Shown: one piece after another, positions 7,812-16,100 of the stretch
How positions within the stretch are numbered: the first letter of the stretch is position 1
Layout: every line of letters begins with the position of its first letter
Position numbers and translations under genes: made by a program
Assembly (NCBI RefSeq): GCF_002210435.1
Contig: NZ_MZMV01000005.1
Location: 1 to 64,000, forward strand
DNA from: Micromonospora wenchangensis
Lineage (GTDB): Bacteria; Actinomycetota; Actinomycetes; Mycobacteriales; Micromonosporaceae
DNA: 64,000 nt
Reading direction: 5' to 3'
Notes under the pieces: model-generated
The model's input: the letters and a program-made list of their open reading frames with translations, nothing else
What the model was told of the DNA's origin: nothing
The model's database searches: none

Positions 7812-10460
7812 GTGCGGTTGTGGCACGAGGACGTGAGGCGTCGGCTCGACGAGGCGCTGACGTCGGCCCGTTCAGGCCGCAGTACCGTGATGCTCATCGA
7901 GGGGGAGCCGGGCAGCGGCAAGACCACGCTGCTCGACGAATTGGCCGAACGCGCCGATGGGTTTCGGGTGCTCGCCGCCGAGGGACTGCCCGGGGAGTGC
8001 TTCGCCTACAGCGTCCTGCTTCAGTGGGGCGTCGACCTGCCACATGACTCACCTGGCGGGCCGATCGCGCCGTTTCTCGCGGCGCAGCGGCTGCGCGAAC
8101 ATCTGAACCGAGTCGCGTTCGACCGACCGGTGCTGCTACGCGTCGATGATCTGCAATGGGCCGACGACGAGTCGATCAGCGCGCTGTCCTGGCTGGTCGG
8201 TCGGGCCACCGACGACCAACTGCTCGTCGCGGTGGGGGCTCGACCGGGGTTGCGCGGTGCCGCCCCGCGCTGGCAACGGCTGCGCACCGGCAGCGGGCTC
8301 TTCGTGCGAATCGAGCTCAGCGGGCTGTCGATCGACCAGATCGAGACTCTGCTGACGGCACGTGGACAAAAGCTCTCTCGCGACGCCGCAGTCGCGCTGC
8401 ACCGGCACACCGACGGGAATCCGCTCTACGTCACCGCGCTTCTCGACGAGCACGATCCGGCCGACCTCGCCGCCAGGCAGTCGCTGCCTGCCCCGGCCGC
8501 CTTCGCCGCCACGGTCGCCCAGCGTACAGCGCGGCTAAGCGAGCCGGCGTTGGCGCTGCTGCGGCTCTGCGCGGTCTGGGGTGCTGACTGGCACTCTCTG
8601 CGCGACGTCGCCGGGTTATCCACCGCCGATCCTTCCGAGGCGATCGAGGCGCTCGTCGAGCAGGGGCTGCTGGCGGTTCGCTCGGAGCCGGGCGCGGTCC
8701 GGGTAACGCACGCACTGGTTCGCGCCGCCGTCTACGAGCAGACGCCGCTTGCGCTGCGGCGCGACCTGCATCACCAGATCGCCAAGGTTCTTACCGATCG
8801 TGGCGAGGTGCTCGGCCAGCGGCTCGCGGCCTCCTCCAGCTATGACGACCAGTTGGCCGGTGACCTCGACGCGTACGCCCAAAGCCTGCGCCGACGGCGC
8901 GCCTGGCAACGGTCGGCGCGGTATCTGCGGGGCGCGAGCGACCTCACGACCGACCCCGGGCATCGGCGCCGCAGGCTGCTGGAGTCATTGATGGATCATG
9001 CGTTGTCGTCGGATCCGGCGGTCGTGCACGCCGAGCTGGCCGGGTCGGACGGAGCGGACGATCCGGCGGCGTTGGTAGTGCTGGCGGTAATTCGCCTCGC
9101 CGCGCACCAGTTCGAGGAGGTGGAGGGCATGCTCGGGCGGGTGCTGCACACCCCCGGTCTGGACAATCTCACCGCCCACCGGGCTGGTGTGCTGCTCGCC
9201 TTCGCGATGCTTCGCACCAGCCGGCCGGCCAGCGAGGTGCATGAGGTTCTCGGGGCCGCGGAGGACCTGGGTATCAACGATCCCTGCGTCTTCTACCACG
9301 CCCGGTTGGTGCGCACCATGGCCGATCATCTTCGGATGTCTCCAGCTCAGCAGTGGCGGACACTGGACCCCGCGCTGTCCGACGCCGCCGCCGTGCCGGT
9401 CGAGGCGAGTTACGAGCTGGCCCGGCGCGCGATCGTCGCGGTGCGGGCCGGCCTGTTCGACATCGCCCGTTCCGATCTGCAGGAGGTGATGCGCCGATTC
9501 CGCGGCGGTGAGCTCACCGGCGCTGACGGTCGCATTCCGCTCGGGCTCGGTTTCGTGCAGTGGCTACTCGGTGACTGGACGAACGCCCGGATCTCGATGC
9601 ACCTCGGTATGGAGCTCGATCCGGATCCGGTCTATCCGTTGTACCTGCTACTGGGCGATGGGCGCTTCGACGAGATGGATCGGGCGATGGCCCCGCTGGT
9701 CGAGCAGATGCGGCAGGGCCGCGCAGCGGGCGATTCGAACCTGACCCACCTGATGGTGTTACGAGCCCACGCCGAGGGCGACCGCGACCGCATGCGCGGG
9801 GTCGGGCGAGCCGAACTGCCGAGCATCGAGGCAGTTTTGGCCGGGTCGTACCGCCCGACGGCGCTGTGGCTGCTCAGTGCCGGCGTCGCGGCGACCTGGG
9901 CCGGCGCGACCCACCACACCCGCACGTGCGCCGAGGAACTGGTGCGGCTCGACCCGTTGCCCGCCTGGGCGCCAGCGTGCGCGTCGTGGCTGCGAGCCCT
10001 GGCCTCCGAACAGGAGGGCGACGTACCCGGCGCCGTGCGCGCGATGGAGCCGGCTCTGCGCGACCCAGGGATGAACCTGCCGCTGTTCCGCGCCCACATG
10101 CACGTCGACCAGGCGCGGATGGTCTCCCCTGACAGAGCACGGCCATTGCTGCAGGAGGCGCTCACCGCCTACCGACGGCTCGGCGCCACCCCGTACGTTC
10201 ATCAGATCCGGCAGCGCCTCGCCGAGCCCGTACCGATCGCCGCGCCAACGTTCGTGGTCACCGACCGAGAGCGCGACGTGCTGAGCCTGACCGTCTCCGG
10301 GATGAGCTACGCACAGATCGCCGACGAGCTGTTCATCACGCGAAAGACGGTGGGGTACCACCTGTCCAACCTGTACGCCAAAGTGGGCGTGACCGGCCGG
10401 CACGAGCTGGCCGAACTGGCCCGCCGTCAACCCGAGCTCTTTCGCCCGGTGCCGGCCTGA
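7812..10460 (+). CDS. LuxR-family regulator with N-terminal AAA ATPase (MalT/LAL type)
   Basis: A large ATP-binding transcriptional regulator of about 882 residues. Walker A GEPGSGKTT is at residues 31-39 and a LLRVDDLQWADDES Walker B near 105-120; a long helical sensor region follows. The C-terminus has a LuxR helix-turn-helix (TDRERDVLSLTVSGMSYAQIA, then TRKTVGYHLSNLYAKVGV). Start GTG 7812 is preferred over GTG 7785 because GGGAGG lies four bases upstream of it. It is divergent from the secreted glycine-rich gene, so the roughly 120-base gap probably holds both promoters, and it may control that gene. It ends 3 bases from the convergent GNAT gene. Confidence 0.85.
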   Translation: MRLWHEDVRRRLDEALTSARSGRSTVMLIEGEPGSGKTTLLDELAERADGFRVLAAEGLPGECFAYSVLLQWGVDLPHDSPGGPIAPFLAAQRLREHLNRVAFDRPVLLRVDDLQWADDESISALSWLVGRATDDQLLVAVGARPGLRGAAPRWQRLRTGSGLFVRIELSGLSIDQIETLLTARGQKLSRDAAVALHRHTDGNPLYVTALLDEHDPADLAARQSLPAPAAFAATVAQRTARLSEPALALLRLCAVWGADWHSLRDVAGLSTADPSEAIEALVEQGLLAVRSEPGAVRVTHALVRAAVYEQTPLALRRDLHHQIAKVLTDRGEVLGQRLAASSSYDDQLAGDLDAYAQSLRRRRAWQRSARYLRGASDLTTDPGHRRRRLLESLMDHALSSDPAVVHAELAGSDGADDPAALVVLAVIRLAAHQFEEVEGMLGRVLHTPGLDNLTAHRAGVLLAFAMLRTSRPASEVHEVLGAAEDLGINDPCVFYHARLVRTMADHLRMSPAQQWRTLDPALSDAAAVPVEASYELARRAIVAVRAGLFDIARSDLQEVMRRFRGGELTGADGRIPLGLGFVQWLLGDWTNARISMHLGMELDPDPVYPLYLLLGDGRFDEMDRAMAPLVEQMRQGRAAGDSNLTHLMVLRAHAEGDRDRMRGVGRAELPSIEAVLAGSYRPTALWLLSAGVAATWAGATHHTRTCAEELVRLDPLPAWAPACASWLRALASEQEGDVPGAVRAMEPALRDPGMNLPLFRAHMHVDQARMVSPDRARPLLQEALTAYRRLGATPYVHQIRQRLAEPVPIAAPTFVVTDRERDVLSLTVSGMSYAQIADELFITRKTVGYHLSNLYAKVGVTGRHELAELARRQPELFRPVPA

Positions 10461-10463
10461 CGC

Positions 10464-11507
10464 TCAGGACGGCACCGCCAGCAGCCGGGCGTCGTCCCAC
10501 GGACTACTCGACCGGATCACCAATGCGATGCTCGTCGACGGCAGCCAACCCGGCGCCGAGATCATCGCGCGGATCGGATCGCGGACGTCCACGGTAGTGA
10601 CCAGTGCGGTGCCTCGACCCCGCATCCGCCAGCGGACGGTCTGCCAGAGGAACCGCCCAGCAGCCACCGAGTCCGGACGATGCCAGGCCCACGTCACCGA
10701 CAGATTCCGCATGACCCCACCGGCGCCGACAACGCCGAGCGCACGACCGGCCAACCGCATGGCGTACGGCATGGCGCGTACCCGCATCTCCGAAAGCCGT
10801 GCCTCGTCGATCACACCGAGCCCGGCCAGCAGCCGGCCCCGACGGTCCGTCACTACCACGTAGGAGTTTACCTCCGTGATGTCCCCGACCGCAGTCTCCA
10901 ACCAGGCGGTCAACTCCTCACGGCCCGTCACCGGCGCCACCCCGAAGTCCCGGTAGCGCCGTTCAAGCTCCGCCACGATCGTGTCGAGGTCATCGCGCAC
11001 CGCCGCCCGGACGGTCCAACCACCCCCGCCCCCTGGCCGGGCCCGCCGCATCGGCACCGGCGTGACCCGCAGGTCCCCGGTGACTCGCGACGCCCACCAC
11101 TCCGCGTTCGCCATCGACCCGGCGTTGCCCCGCTGGATGGTAGCCACGGCGACCACCCCCGGACCGCGCGCCTCGACGCGCCGTAACCGGAAATCGGTCA
11201 TCGCCCGAGCCACCCCTTGCCGCCGGTAGTCCGGGTGTACGGCCAGCCCGTGCAAAAACCCTACCTGCACCACCTGCCCGCCGATCCGCGCCCGATCGAA
11301 CCGCACCCACCCGGACCCCACGAGCCGCCCGTCAGCCTCTGCGATCACTCCGACGCTGTCCGGATGCCGGGCCCGCCGTACATCAGCGGCGGGCACGTGG
11401 TCGCGGATGGTGAAGGCGACCCGGCCCCCGTCGGCGACCTGCTCACGCAGAGCCGCCAACGCCGCCTCGTCCGCCTCGACCCGCTCACGAACCTCGAACT
11501 CAACCAC
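10464..11507 (-). CDS. GNAT-family N-acetyltransferase, two-domain
   Basis: A protein of about 347 residues with an acetyl-CoA-binding GNAT domain in the N-terminal half: VGVIAEADGRLVGSGWVRF, then FLHGLAVHPDYRRQGVARAM with the R/Q-x-x-G-x-G/A type pyrophosphate loop. The C-terminal half (EELTAWLETAVGDI, SYVVVTDRRGRLLAGLGV) looks like a second, weaker GNAT fold. The substrate cannot be told. The start is GTG 11507; no strong ribosome site is visible, so it may lie further in. It is convergent with the LuxR gene. Confidence 0.8.
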   Translation of the reverse strand: MVEFEVRERVEADEAALAALREQVADGGRVAFTIRDHVPAADVRRARHPDSVGVIAEADGRLVGSGWVRFDRARIGGQVVQVGFLHGLAVHPDYRRQGVARAMTDFRLRRVEARGPGVVAVATIQRGNAGSMANAEWWASRVTGDLRVTPVPMRRARPGGGGGWTVRAAVRDDLDTIVAELERRYRDFGVAPVTGREELTAWLETAVGDITEVNSYVVVTDRRGRLLAGLGVIDEARLSEMRVRAMPYAMRLAGRALGVVGAGGVMRNLSVTWAWHRPDSVAAGRFLWQTVRWRMRGRGTALVTTVDVRDPIRAMISAPGWLPSTSIALVIRSSSPWDDARLLAVPS

Positions 11508-11845
11508 ACCATCAAGCTATCGGACGGCGGGCAGCCGACACCTCAACGCTCAAACCGCCGAATCGCATACTCCGATCGAGTTCGTCGACTGGGGCGCATC
11601 GTGGCACTTCGAGCACAGGGGGATAGGTCGGCCCATAGGACATGACGGACGTTCTTCAGGTAACTCTCCGATACGCTCCCAGTGAGCCGCTCCGGGTAAG
11701 CCTTCGGTCCCCGGGAGTACTGTCCGGGATGATAGGTGACGTACGGGAATCGCCCCGATGGGCGTGATCAAGGTGGGCAAGGACGCGGAACTCCGATACG
11801 AAGTGGTCTTCTCACGGATCAACTTCACGGAGCCCCGCGCCGACC
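11508..11845. other. Intergenic region, no supported gene
   Basis: About 340 bases between the GNAT start and a transposase remnant. It should contain the GNAT promoter. A 92-codon minus-strand open frame ends in a LCSKCHDAP motif but has no recognisable family or ribosome site, so I do not call it. Its right end is probably the end of the truncated insertion element. Confidence 0.4.
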
Positions 11846-12098
11846 ATGAGTATCACCTACACCGCCACCCTGCCGGTACGCGACCGGACCGTGTTCTACC
11901 TGTCGAAGCTGGTGCACGCCGAACGGCAGCGCCGTGCACCCGCAACAAGCGGCGCGCGCTGAGCTGTTTCCAGCAGTCCGTGCTGTTCCTGCGCTGGCTG
12001 TTGGACGGTACCCGGATGCGCCAACTTGTCGCCGACAGAAAGATCAGCCTGTCTGCCGGTGACGACAACCTGCACGAAGCCATCACGGTCCTGGCTGC
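11846..12098 (+). pseudogene. N-terminal remnant of an IS5-like (DDE_4/HARBI1-type) transposase
   Basis: ATG 11846 begins MSITYTATLPVRDRTVFYLS, the usual start of a family of actinomycete transposases with a helix-turn-helix followed by a DDE_4 nuclease. After about 30 codons the frame shifts; a second frame continues ALSCFQQSVLFLRWLLDGTR and ends at AITVLAAG. The nuclease part is absent: the sequence jumps directly into a CDI toxin tail at about 12098. It is a frameshifted and truncated element, useful as evidence of a past insertion next to the toxin gene. Confidence 0.7.
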
Positions 12099-12340
12099 AG
12101 GGGCATGTCTTCGACTGCTACTCCCCGACGCCGGCGAAGAGCGTGCGAGGCGTGTGGAGCGGGGTTGACGACAAGATCGCCAGCGGGCAGACCCAGCGAG
12201 TGGCGGTCAACCTCCACGACTGGCGCGGCGATCTCGCGGCGTTGCAGAAGCAGTTCGACGGCTGGCCGATCGCAGGGTTGAAGGAACTGGTGGCGGTGAC
12301 GCGCAGCGGGGCGATAATCCAGATCCTGCGACGAGACTGA
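12099..12340 (+). pseudogene. C-terminal fragment of a CdiA-CT-like tRNA nuclease toxin
   Basis: About 80 codons ending at TGA 12340. Motifs HVFDCYSPTPAKSVRGVWSG, DDKIASGQTQRVAVNL and PIAGLKELVAV match my recollection of the CdiA C-terminal nuclease fold found at the tips of polymorphic toxins. The delivery portion and the front of the nuclease are missing and replaced by a transposase remnant. It is followed 11 bases later by a SitI3-like immunity reading frame, the normal toxin-immunity order. The last 39 codons recur at 50042-50158 with two base differences. Confidence 0.65.
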
Positions 12341-12423
12341 AGGGCTATCCATGGCGACCGAGTACCGCTTGACGCTGGCCGGCGACGTTCCGCTCGATGT
12401 GCTGGCCGGCGTCGTCGCTCCGG
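12224..12423 (+). repeat. About 200-base repeat, copy 1 (partner 50042-50241)
   Basis: The segment spans the last 39 codons of the toxin fragment, the 11-base gap and the first 25 codons of the immunity-like gene. It matches 50042-50241 in the same orientation with two substitutions. Both copies stop matching on the left exactly where unrelated sequence begins, and diverge on the right after a one-base deletion in this copy. Confidence 0.9.
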
Positions 12424-12569
12424 GGGTGTCGAGGAATCGGCGGTGGGCGCATCTGATTGCGATCGGCCCGACCGGTGTTATGGGCCGATCGGCGGCAACC
12501 AGCAGGTTCGGCGGTGCGACTACCCCACGAATGGTCGGCACATGTCTAACCATGGCGTGGCGGGGGTAG
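12351..12569 (+). pseudogene. Frameshifted SitI3-like immunity gene
   Basis: It begins MATEYRLTLAGDVPLDVLAG, identical to the intact gene at 50169. One base of the GAGGG run at about 12424 is missing relative to that copy, which shifts the frame, and homology is lost soon after. It cannot make the full immunity protein. Bases 12430-12560 have no recognisable content. Confidence 0.75.
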
Positions 12570-12930
12570 CACACCGAGCACCGCCCCCCGCCACGGTGGC
12601 GAGCAGCAGCACACCGTAGGCGGTGCCGCTGTGACCGTCGTCGAGATCCTCGGCGAACGCCGGCATCGTCGACTGCAGGGATGCGCCGACGAAGAACGAC
12701 CTGAGGCAGAGGGTGAGCGGCAGGTAGAACGTGACGTTGAGCAGGATGCCGGTGCTGGGCCCGAGCAGCAGCAGTACCGAGCCCACCACCGGTCCGCAGA
12801 GCTGTCCGAGGCTGCGGAAGGTGGCATTGAGGCGTACCGCGCTGGGCAGTTCGCCGGGTCGGCTGAAGTCATACAGCAGAAGTTTTTCGGCGGGTCCCCA
12901 CAGCGCGCCGGCGCAGGCCATGCAGCACGA
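12560..12930 (-). pseudogene. Fragment of an MFS drug/siderophore exporter
   Basis: One minus-strand frame reads LGQLCGPVVGSVLLLLGPSTG, then ILLNVTFYLPLTL, then SFFVGASLQSTMPAFAEDL and AYGVLLLATVAGGG, matching membrane segments of EntS/MFS_3 transporters in order. A segment that normally lies between LTL and SFFVG is deleted, and both ends of the gene are missing. It is a decayed internal fragment. Bases 12930-13149 contain no supported gene. Confidence 0.6.
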
Positions 12931-13149
12931 GCAGCACGGCTGCGTGCCAGATCTGCAGGTATTCGACAACGAGGAGGATGCGGGCTGCTTTACCAACGTC
13001 CATCCCCGGGTTCGCATTATCGACCTCGATAGCTTCGACCCTGAGCGCTTCTTGTAGGCCGGACAGCGTCCGCGGACCGGCCGCAGCGGCTGTCGTCGCC
13101 GTGTCACCCTCGGCTCAGCAAGGATCGGGCCGTTCGTTTGACAGTCCCG

Positions 13150-16100
13150 TCATCCTCGACGGCCAGCCACATCGGCCGCGAACGCGGCCACCCAGGTCAG
13201 TGCGGAGTTCCAGTTGATGGTGATCTCGTTGACCGACCAGGCTTCGAGATTGTCGACGTAGCAGAGCTGTGGGGCGCACCCGGATAGCCAACTCGCCGAG
13301 AGCGGGTCTTGGAGGCTGGAGTTGGGCCCACCGGCGACCGACCCGACGGGCGGGTTCGGCAGTCGGGCGTCGAACGATTTCGCGTACCACCGGCTGTGCT
13401 GGTTCTTCGCGTCGTTGCTGCCGTAGCCGGTGATGTACGACTGCCCGAGGGCGTTGCGGCCCAGCAGGTAGTCGAGGCCCTCGAAGACGGCGTCGGCGTA
13501 CCTGGCGTTGCCGGTGAGGTCGTAGGCGGTGGCGAGAACGACCTGGTTGTTCAGCATGGAGGCGTTCGAGCCCCAGTCGTAGCGTCCGGTGGTGGGGGTG
13601 TAGGTCTGCCCGAAGCGCTCGGCCTTCTGGAAGGAGATCAACCGGTCCGCGGCGGCGACCACCCACCCTGTGATCTGCTCACGGTCATTCAGCTCGGTGC
13701 CGAACCGCGCCAGGTCGAGTTGGGCCAGCGCGGCCACCGATCCCCAGTAGAAGCCGTTCTGGCTGAACGCCGTACCGGCGGTGTGGAACCGGCTGACCCG
13801 GACGGCGGTGAGGTAGGTGGTGTCCCTGGTGGTCAGGTACAGCTCGGCGGCGGCCCAGTAGAACTCGTCGGAGATGTCCCCGTCGTTGTAGGGACCGCCG
13901 CCGCTGCGGTCCTCGTACGGTGCGAAGAGCGCCGGGTTGGCCCGGGCCGCAGCATACGCGCGCTCGGCCGCCGCGCGCAGCCGGGCGGCGAAGCCGGCGT
14001 CGTACGGCTGGTAGATCCTCGCTGCCTGGGCGGCGACGGCGGCCAGGTTCAGGGTGGCCGCGGTCGATGGCCGGTGCAGTTCCCGGGGCTTCTTGTCCTG
14101 GTGCGGCAGCATCGGCGGCCCGGTCCAGGTCTCGTCGTGCACCTTGTGGTGGACCATGCCGGCCAGCGGGAGACCGTCGGGCACCTGCATCTTCAGCATG
14201 AAGTCGAGGTTCCAGCGGGCCTCGTCGAGGATGTCCGGAACCCCGTTGCCGCGTTCGGGCACGGCCAGGGTGCCGTCGCCGAGCGCCGCCGGCCGGTTGC
14301 GTTCCCACGTCGACAGGAGCTGGTACGTGGCGATGCCACCGTTGACGACGTACTTGCCGTGGTCACCGGCGTCGTACCAGCCGCCGGTGACGTCCAGCCG
14401 GTAGGAGCAGGTCCAGTTGTTCAGGAACGACTTCGGCTTCTGGCAGGGCACCTGGGTGTCGCCACCGTTCGGTGAGTCGGCGACGTGCCCGGCCGGGCGG
14501 GCGTACGCGGCCCCGGCGATGCCCCCGTCGATCGCGATCCCACTGCGGTTGGTGTAGAAGAACCGTGTCGCGTCGGTGCGCAGCCGGTCATACAGGTCCG
14601 CGCGGATGTCGAACGCGTGACTGGGCCGGTCGACCCAGCCGTCGTACACCAACTCGAACCGGCCGGTGGTCGTGACGTGGCTGAAGTCGATGACGTGTGT
14701 GATGGCGCTGGCCGACGCGTCGAAGCCGGTCGGGGTGGTGAGGCCGGTCGCCACCGTCGCGCCGCCGCCGGCCCGGCGCAGCGTCCACGGCACCGCCTGG
14801 GACGCGCCGTACAGCAACGTCGCCCGTTTGGGCCCGTTGGGTAGATAGCCGTGTTGGTTCACCTTGATGTCCGGCCCGGCGTCGGCCCGGTACGCGTACT
14901 CGACGCCGGTGAGCGTCACGTCGTCCATGCAGAACTCGTACGGCGCGGTGGACTTGCCGAGGCGGAACTGGAGCTGGGCCAACCGGTATGGCTCCGGGTA
15001 GGTCGTGATGATGCTGTACTCGTACTCCTTCCAGGCGGTGCCGGTGTTGAAGCCTTTGTTCAGGTACGTGACGTTCGTCGGGTTGTCGAAGGGCGCGAGG
15101 TAGATCAGCGGGTTCGCCGCCGTGTTGGTGCGGGCGCGGAACCGCAGCGTGTACGTGGTGCCGCCGGGCAGGTAGATGCTGTTATGGCCCACCAGGACGT
15201 CCCACGGGTTGGTGGACGCGGGCGCGGTCACGCAGAAGGTCCCGCCCTCCAGTTTCGGCGTCATCCCCGCGTTGGTCCACCACGGCTTGTCCGTGCCGGT
15301 GAACGTGCTGTTCTGCAACAGCCGGCCGTCGAGCTGCGGTCGCGGTGGCCCACCCCCGTACGCCGGCAGCGTTCCGGCCGGCAGGTCCTGCCCGCCGCTC
15401 TGGCCGGGCTGTCCCGGGCCGGGATCAGCGCTGCCGTAGCGGGGCAGCAGCCAACCGTCGAGACCACCCGAGACGGCGTTGACCAGGACGAAGTCGCTGA
15501 TCAGGTCGGCGTCGAGGTCGACGAACAGGCCGGTGGTGCCGGCGAACGGGCCATCGTCACGGATCGGGCCCAGCGACCGCCAGCCGGTCGTCGCGCTCCA
15601 CGGTGCGCCGGTGTTCTCCCAGGCCAGCACTTTGCCGCTGGGGTAGTCGACGCGCAGCACGTCGGCCCGGCGGTCACCGGTGACATCCGCGAACGACGTC
15701 TGGTAATAGCTGTCGGCGGGGGTCGCGAAGCCGCTGACCGAGTGCCAGTCGCCCGGCACCGGCATCCGGCCCGGGGACCGGTTCTCCCAGAGGCTGGCGT
15801 TGCTCAGCCGATCCGAGTTGATCAGGTCGTCGTCGCCGTCGCCGTCGATGTCGACGAAGCGCGGGTTCTCGTAGAGCAGGTTGTTGGCCACGATGGTGGG
15901 TGCTCCCCATCGTTTCTGCGCGGCGTCGGACTCGTTGCGGGACACCTGTATGACCCGGATCCCGTTTGGCGACTCGTCAGCGGCCAGCACGCGGATGTAG
16001 TCGTCCCGGTCGTCGCCGTCGAGGTCGCCGAAGTGCACCGTAGTGGGCAGACCCCGGTCCGGCGGGCTGATGTCACCGAGGGCGGTCCAGGTGGATCGGG

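Noticed and set aside
12960..13057. Short plus-strand frame with VFDNEEDAGCFTNVHP and DLDSFDPERFL
   Set aside because: It looks protein-like but is under 35 codons with no start, ribosome site or family I can name; left uncalled inside decayed sequence.
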